Of a DNA stretch of 27,486 bases, positions 23,260 through 27,486 are shown in pieces; the first letter of the stretch is position 1; each line of letters starts with the position of its first letter. A model generated the notes under the pieces. It was not told the origin of the DNA, did not search any database, and was given only the letters and a program-made list of their open reading frames with translations. Both the position numbers and the translations under genes were made by a program. The DNA is taken from positions 1 through 27,486 of the forward strand of contig JAJTBL010000001.1 in assembly GCA_021286925.1 (NCBI GenBank). The letters are read 5' to 3'. The DNA is from Spirochaetia bacterium. GTDB lineage: Bacteria; Spirochaetota; Spirochaetia; Treponematales; Rectinemataceae.

Positions 23260-23287
23260 AACCCACCATTTTTTTAACGGAAAACAG

Positions 23288-24067
23288 ATGCGGTATTTTG
23301 ACACTCATGCCCATATCGGGCTCATTTATGATGACCCGATCGAACAGCTTTTAGTTTGCCAGCAAGCGAAACAGGCCGGCGTCAGCAGAATTGTAAGCAT
23401 CTGCAACAGTCTGGTTGATTTCAAACAGGTCTATGAAAACCTCAAACCGGCTGAACATGTCTTTCATGCGGTAGGCGTTTCACCCTCCGAGGTTCAGAAC
23501 CCCGGGAAGGACTGGCAATATACCATCGAAGCCGCGGTTAAAATGCCGCGCGTTATCGCGATTGGCGAAATCGGCCTGGACTATTTCCATAAATACGGCG
23601 ACAAGCGGAGCCAGATTGAGCTTTTTATCGATCAGCTCGAATTGGCGGCGCGGCTCGACCTGCCGGTCATCATTCACAACCGCGAAGCGGGCCACGATGT
23701 GCTGGAAATTCTCCGCGACCGTATGCCACCAGCTGGTGCAGTTCTTCATTGCTATTCCGAAAACGCTGAATATGCGGACCGGGTTTTGCAGACAGGGCTT
23801 CCGATTTACTTCTCCTTTGCAGGGAACCTGACCTACCGGAATGCCCGCAACCTCCACGAGACTGTGGAAATGCTGCCGCCTGACCGGATTCTCATCGAAA
23901 GCGAATCGCCCTTCATGGTGCCTGCTGAGTATCGCGGCAAGCGAAACAAGCCGGAGTACCTGCCCTCAACCGCTTGGTTCCTTTCGGAAATCCTCCAGGT
24001 TGAGCCCGAAGAAGCCGCGGAAATCACCTATCAGAACGCCTGCCGGTTCTTCAGGATGGAGCCCTAA
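23288..24067 (+). CDS. TatD-family metal-dependent hydrolase (DNase-like)
   Basis: A 259-residue TIM-barrel hydrolase. TatD relatives are 3'-5' DNases/exonucleases active in oxidative damage repair or DNA degradation. Metal ligands visible are His7 and His9 (FDTHAHI), the glutamate in GEIGLDYF, the histidine in IIHNREAG and that in LHCYSENA. The last ligand motif, usually ETDSP or ETDAP, reads ESESP, placing Glu206 where nearly all relatives have Asp. Both the DNA and the flanking RGKRNKPEYLP motif are clear, so this is a real substitution. ATG 23288 has a weak GGAA five bases before. The gene has its own promoter with a palindromic operator candidate; dusB follows after 15 bases. Confidence 0.9.
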   Translation: MRYFDTHAHIGLIYDDPIEQLLVCQQAKQAGVSRIVSICNSLVDFKQVYENLKPAEHVFHAVGVSPSEVQNPGKDWQYTIEAAVKMPRVIAIGEIGLDYFHKYGDKRSQIELFIDQLELAARLDLPVIIHNREAGHDVLEILRDRMPPAGAVLHCYSENAEYADRVLQTGLPIYFSFAGNLTYRNARNLHETVEMLPPDRILIESESPFMVPAEYRGKRNKPEYLPSTAWFLSEILQVEPEEAAEITYQNACRFFRMEP

Positions 24068-24082
24068 GCACTGCCAAATTGC

Positions 24083-25099
24083 ATGGATATGAATCGAAAA
24101 ACGCCCGCGCTCGCGGGCGTTCAACTTGAAAGCCCTTTTTTCCTCGCGCCTGTTGCAGGCTATTCCGACGCCGCCTACCGCTCGGTTTGTTACGAACTGG
24201 GGGCAGCGCTCTGCTACACGGAGATGGTCAGCTCGGAAGCCTTGATTCGCCATCATCCCAAGACCAGCCTCTTGCTTCAGCGTGCTGAGGCTGAAAAGCA
24301 CTATGCTATCCAGCTGTTCGGCGCCAAGCCTGAAGTGCTGGCGCAGGCCGCGGCCATGGTTTCGGCCTACCGCCCCCTGGTGATCGACCTCAATTGCGGC
24401 TGTCCTGTCCCGAAAATCGTGAAAAGCGGCGCCGGCTCAGCCCTCCTCAAGACCCCTGAAAAAATAGCCGCCATTGTGCGCGCCATGCGGGAGGCGACCG
24501 ACATCCCCATAACGGTGAAAATCCGCAAGGGCTGGGATGAGGCTTCTGTCAATTTTCTGGAAGCAGCTGACGCGGCTGTCGGAGCCGGCGCCGCTGCGGT
24601 GACCCTCCATGGCCGGACACGAGCTCAGGGTTATTCGGGCAAAGCCGACTGGACGGCCATCGCCGAGCTTGCCCGTCATCTGGCTGTCCCGGTTTTCGGT
24701 TCCGGCGATGTCTTCAGCCCGGAGGCCGCTCTGGCCATGCTGGCTGAAACCGGCTGTTCGGGGGTCATGTTCGCCCGCGGTGCGATGGGCAACCCCTTTG
24801 TGTTCGCCCGGACTGTCGCCCTCTGGCAAGGCCGCCCGCTCCCTGTCTACACCAACGCCGAAATCGCGGAAGTCGCGCGCCGCCATCTTGAGCGTTCGGT
24901 TCAATTTTTGGGAGAAAAAACAGCCTGTGTCGAGTTTCGCAAGCAGTTCTGCGCCTATACCCGCGGCCGGCCTCGCGGTGCGGCTTTGCGGGAACAGGCT
25001 GTGCACTGTTCCACCCGTGCCGAATTCCAAGCCGTCCTCGACCTTTTTGCCGCTGAAACCAGTGATTCAGATGCTGAAGCGGCGGCTGATCGCTCATAA
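24083..25099 (+). CDS. tRNA-dihydrouridine synthase, DusB type
   Basis: FMN enzyme reducing uridine to dihydrouridine in tRNA, 338 residues. The barrel opens with SPFFLAPVAGYSDAAYR (about 17-33). The catalytic cysteine is Cys107 in DLNCGCPVPKIVKSGAGSAL. Further motifs are TVKIRKGWD, LHGRTRAQGYSGKADW and the FMN-phosphate region VFGSGDVFSP and GVMFARGAMGNPFVF. GSGD replaces the common GNGD. Start is ATG 24083 or ATG 24089 (MNRKTPALAG); neither has a clear ribosome-binding site. A perfect GC-rich hairpin lies within codons 6-13. The gene is probably co-transcribed with tatD. Its stop is 31 bases from the 3' end of the convergent minus-strand gene. Confidence 0.93.
   Translation: MDMNRKTPALAGVQLESPFFLAPVAGYSDAAYRSVCYELGAALCYTEMVSSEALIRHHPKTSLLLQRAEAEKHYAIQLFGAKPEVLAQAAAMVSAYRPLVIDLNCGCPVPKIVKSGAGSALLKTPEKIAAIVRAMREATDIPITVKIRKGWDEASVNFLEAADAAVGAGAAAVTLHGRTRAQGYSGKADWTAIAELARHLAVPVFGSGDVFSPEAALAMLAETGCSGVMFARGAMGNPFVFARTVALWQGRPLPVYTNAEIAEVARRHLERSVQFLGEKTACVEFRKQFCAYTRGRPRGAALREQAVHCSTRAEFQAVLDLFAAETSDSDAEAAADRS
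24100..24121. terminator. Perfect GC-rich hairpin at the start of dusB
   Basis: AACGCCCGC (24100-24108) and GCGGGCGTT (24113-24121) form a perfect 9-bp stem with loop GCTC, inside the first dusB codons. On the minus strand it is followed by a TTTTTC tail, an intrinsic-terminator shape for antisense transcripts. On the plus strand it follows tatD by 32 bases and could act as a partial terminator or limit dusB translation. Confidence 0.55.
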
Positions 25100-25130
25100 C
25101 GGTGGGATTCGCCGAACCCCCATCCCCAGC

Positions 25131-26455
25131 TCACAGCCCCGCGGATAATTCCGGATTTACATTCAGATAGTCACGGAGAGCTTTGCTCAGCGCCTCATTT
25201 GCGGAATCCGAAAAGGTCATCCCTGCGCTTTGGTCAAGCCAGGGAACCAGCACCTTTTCTTTCAGCGGCTTCCAGACAAGCGGCATGGCTGCGGGTGCCG
25301 GGATGCGCTCCGCCTTTGGAAACCGGCCGCGCAATTCAGGATAATATTCGGGTATCACCTTGGCGGTCACCGGCGTGTATGCGGAAAATCCCCCTGCGAT
25401 GCCAAATTCGCTTTCATTTAAGCGAAGCGAGCGCGCCTTTTCCAGCAGAAGCCGCTGGGTGTCCGCGGTAAAAAACCATGCCAGGAATTGACTTGCCGCG
25501 GTTTTCGCGCGGGCGCCGTTCGGAATGCCCGCGTAGAGGACATCTTCATACACGGCGAGCTTGTTTTCGATTTCGACATAATGAAATTCGAACTGGTTGC
25601 GCGTCTGCGAGGGCAGTGTGAAAAATTCCGAGCTTTTCAGGGCTGCAAAAAGCGTCCTGCGAGGGCTGAAGCGTAGGTAAAGGCAAAAGCGTTTTCTTTT
25701 TCGGCAGACCCATTGACTGCTGTGCTGAAATCCTGCAGTGCCGCGATCGCGACGGGGAGCTTGTTTTGGTCCCACTGCACCGGCAGGCTGTCTTTGGCTG
25801 GTTTGGCTGGCGAGGAAAAGTCGGCGCCCATCCACTGGACCCACTGGAACAAGAAATCGCCGCCGGTTTTGCGCGGCACAAAGCCCATCGCGGTAAATCC
25901 CTTCCCGGAATCCTTGTTGAATTTTTGCGCAATAGTTCGAATTTCTTCCATTGTTATTGTCGAACTGGACATGGCGGCCAGGCTGGCTGGGTTGTCAGTC
26001 TCAAGCGCGCCTTTTTTATTCACCAGCATGAGAAGATTGAAGCTGACAGGGAGGAGCCGGGTTTTCCCCTTTGCCTTGCCTGCTTCCAGAAGAGCAGGGT
26101 AAAAATCGTTCCGCGAAAAGGCGAGCCTGTCAAAAAGGAAGTCCAGGGTCTGAAATCGAGCCATGGTCGCAGGCTGGCGAAGGTTTTTCCCGATGACCAG
26201 GGAAGGCGGCGTCTTTGCCTGGGCCAGCGCGGTGCCCAGGTTGTCACGGTAGTGCAATTCGACTAAATACTGCGTCTGTGAAGCATTGAAGAGTTCAGCG
26301 GCCAGCTGGATTTCCGGGCTGTCGGTCCAGACAACGGCAATGTCGCTTTCAAAAAGGGAGCAGGAAACGAGCAAAGCGATAAAAAGCGCGGTGCTTGCCA
26401 GCGGGATGGAAAATCTGCCAAGATGGGATGAGCCGGTCTTTTGTTTCAGCGCCAT
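25131..26455 (-). pseudogene. Solute-binding lipoprotein of an ABC transporter, interrupted by a frameshift
   Basis: This reads as a family 1 type (sugar-like) extracellular binding lipoprotein. It starts at the ATG at 26455 with a lipoprotein signal and lipobox VSC (Cys32). The first 272 codons run to a stop at 25637-25639; the conserved C-terminal half continues in another frame (ALKSSEFFTLPSQTRNQFEF onward) to a stop at 25131. The switch falls at the A5 run 25647-25651 (T5 on the coding strand). One extra T there would join the halves as AGRFFAALKSSEFF into a 441-residue protein of normal size. Hence a recent mutation, a sequencing error or, less likely, programmed slippage. No permease or ATPase genes lie beside it. 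An upstream in-frame start at 26662 is rejected as it would overlap the divergent gene. Confidence 0.75.
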
Positions 26456-26461
26456 GAGATG

Positions 26462-26490
26462 ACGATAGCTTTTCCTGATTACAATGGCAA
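26462..26490 (-). promoter_or_regulatory. Promoter of the minus-strand lipoprotein gene, leaderless arrangement
   Basis: On the minus strand TTGCCA (26490-26485), 17 bases, then TATCGT (26467-26462), CATCTC and the ATG. Matches are 5/6 and 4/6. The nearest purine-rich stretch (AGGAAAA) is 14 bases from the ATG, too far for a normal ribosome-binding site. The -35 overlaps a TACAAT (26480-26485) that could serve the divergent radical SAM gene. Confidence 0.55.
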
Positions 26491-26507
26491 GAGGATGGCA
26501 TACGGGG

Positions 26508-27452
26508 ATGAAATCACGATTCAACCGACATTCGGAGCGCCTCATCGAGCGGTTCGGCGAAAAAGTGTGGCGCCTCGGACTCGACGCCGGCTTTTCCTGT
26601 CCGCACCGTCTGCAGGGGAGGGGCAAGGGAGGCTGTTCGTTCTGTCCGCCGGATGCCGCCATCGCCGCGTATCAGCATGACGGCTCGCGGATTGTGCTGA
26701 ATCTCGATGAGCAGATTGCCCGGGCTGTGGCGTTTACGCGGTACCGCTACAAGGCGCGGCTGTTTTTCCTGTACTTTCAGGCATACACGAATACCTATCT
26801 TCCCGCGGACCAGCTTCGTGCCCTGTATGACCACGCGATTTCGGTGATGGAAGCCATCGCGCCGGGAACCCTGCGGGGGCTGGTTATTTCGACTCGTCCT
26901 GACTGCATCGATAGGGAGAAGGTCGAATTGATTGCGTCCTACCAGCGGCAGGGGCTAGAGGTCTGGCTGGAACTGGGCTTGCAGAGCGCGCACGACCAGA
27001 CACTGAAGCGGATCAATCGAGGCCATTCAGTGGCTGATTTTGTTGCAGCATCAAACCTTGCGTATGATGCGGGTATCAGGCGGGCTGTACATGTCATTCT
27101 CGGCCTGCCCGGCGAAAATCGGCTCATGATGCTGGAAACCATGCGGTTTCTGCAGAAAAACGGCCTTGAGGGCATAAAATTCCACGACCTGCGGCTTGCC
27201 AAAGGCTCGGCGCTTGAGCGCTCCTACCGCGCCGGTGAGTTTGCGCCGCTCCATCCGGATCGCCTCCCGCCGCTCCTTGCCGACTGTCTTGAGCTTCTGC
27301 CCGCTTCGGTGGAAGTTTTGCGGCTTTCTTCTGATTTTTCCCGCGATTCGGTACTGGACTTGTTCCCGCATCCGGATAAAAATAATTTGTATATGGCTGT
27401 TGAAGCGGAGCTTGCACGGCGGAATTCCTTTCAGGGGAGGCTGGTCGAATGA
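26508..27452 (+). CDS. Radical SAM protein, YhcC/TIGR01212 family
   Basis: A 314-residue radical S-adenosylmethionine protein of the YhcC type; the reaction it catalyses is not established. The iron-sulfur cluster cysteines are Cys31, Cys43 and Cys46 in SCPHRLQGRGKGGCSFC, close to the N-terminus as in the family. Next come FFLYFQAYTNTYLP (about 85-98), LVISTRPDCIDREKVELI and WLELGLQSAHDQTLKRINRG, all strongly conserved. ATG 26508 gives the usual opening RFGEKVWRLGLDAGFSCPHR after 14 residues, with GAGGA at 26491-26495 upstream. An in-frame ATG at 26484 would add eight residues and is possible. It diverges from the lipoprotein gene and overlaps the next gene by four bases (ATGA). Confidence 0.9.
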   Translation: MKSRFNRHSERLIERFGEKVWRLGLDAGFSCPHRLQGRGKGGCSFCPPDAAIAAYQHDGSRIVLNLDEQIARAVAFTRYRYKARLFFLYFQAYTNTYLPADQLRALYDHAISVMEAIAPGTLRGLVISTRPDCIDREKVELIASYQRQGLEVWLELGLQSAHDQTLKRINRGHSVADFVAASNLAYDAGIRRAVHVILGLPGENRLMMLETMRFLQKNGLEGIKFHDLRLAKGSALERSYRAGEFAPLHPDRLPPLLADCLELLPASVEVLRLSSDFSRDSVLDLFPHPDKNNLYMAVEAELARRNSFQGRLVE

Positions 27453-27486
27453 AAGCATTTCGAGCGGTCATCCGCGGTGATGTCCA
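27449..27486 (+). CDS. Probable acylphosphatase, 3' end outside window
   Basis: Only 12 full codons are visible (MKAFRAVIRGDV, then CA). An ATG at 27449 overlaps the previous stop as ATGA and follows a strong ribosome-binding site GGGGAGG at 27434-27440, so this is a genuine translated start. The pattern hydrophobic-x-G-x-V with an arginine before the glycine resembles the acylphosphatase N-terminus (V-x-G-x-VQGVGFR). If the next residues read QGVGFR the call is confirmed. Acylphosphatases hydrolyse small acyl phosphates. The identification rests on very little sequence. Confidence 0.5.
   Translation, partial: MKAFRAVIRGDV

Noticed and set aside
23246..23275. Intrinsic terminator after lptB (palindrome plus T7)
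   Set aside because: The stem is only 5 bp with a GTAC loop and ten bases separate it from the T-run; an operator at the tatD start site explains it better.
25640..25660. Programmed -1 frameshift signal in the lipoprotein gene
   Set aside because: The site CGC TTT TTG is not a canonical X-XXY-YYZ slippery heptamer and I see no supporting stimulatory element, so mutation or sequence error is preferred.
1..27486. tRNA, rRNA, CRISPR arrays, insertion sequences or prophage
   Set aside because: No repeat-spacer pattern, transposase, integrase or RNA gene sequence was recognised anywhere in the window.

Overview
The window reads as ordinary chromosome of a diderm (Gram-negative-type) bacterium. 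It carries an lptC-lptA-lptB lipopolysaccharide-export cluster behind pyrG, cleaved signal peptides and lipoprotein signals. The protein style (TAXI-type TRAP transporter, YkvA/DUF1232 protein, lipoprotein-type LptC, Dpp-like peptide transporter next to anmK) fits a spirochaete of the Treponema/Spirochaeta/Rectinema kind with a mid-50s GC content. That assignment is inference from gene content, not a proven placement. I see no tRNA, rRNA, CRISPR array, insertion sequence or phage gene. Coding density is high; the longest gene-free stretch is about 200 bases (8213-8412), so no gap exceeds 300 bases.

Region 1 (1-8212) is a probable cell-wall recycling and peptide-uptake block. It holds the 3' part of anmK, then a complete peptide ABC transporter (binding protein, two permeases, two ATPases), a GNAT acetyltransferase and a beta-lactamase-fold serine hydrolase, mostly linked by overlaps or gaps of a few bases. 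Region 2 (8213-13585) is a TAXI-TRAP transporter (receptor plus fused permease), a PPC/DUF296 protein, 3-methyladenine DNA glycosylase I and a TM1586-type nitroreductase. Region 3 (13586-19416) holds ferritin, a strong terminator, thrC-thrB-ogt, a LigB-type dioxygenase, a YkvA-like protein and, convergent to it, rsmG. Region 4 (19417-25099) is pyrG-lptC-lptA-lptB, tatD and dusB. Region 5 (25100-27486) is a frameshifted lipoprotein solute-binding gene on the minus strand, divergent from a YhcC-type radical SAM gene that overlaps the start of a probable acylphosphatase gene cut by the window end.

Three patterns deserve attention. (1) Five genes without a usable Shine-Dalgarno sequence (thrC, rsmG, pyrG, lptC, the minus-strand binding protein) each have a -10-like hexamer only 6-9 bases before the ATG, suggesting leaderless or nearly leaderless transcripts. 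pyrG and lptC share identical promoter hexamers and spacing. (2) Several promoters carry clean palindromes, above all a perfect 14-bp one at the tatD start site and an 8-4-8 one before the peptide-binding protein. (3) Both transporter operons have a stable hairpin between the binding-protein gene and the permease gene. The best candidate for an under-described system is the anmK / peptide ABC transporter / GNAT / serine hydrolase block, read here as a muropeptide salvage locus.
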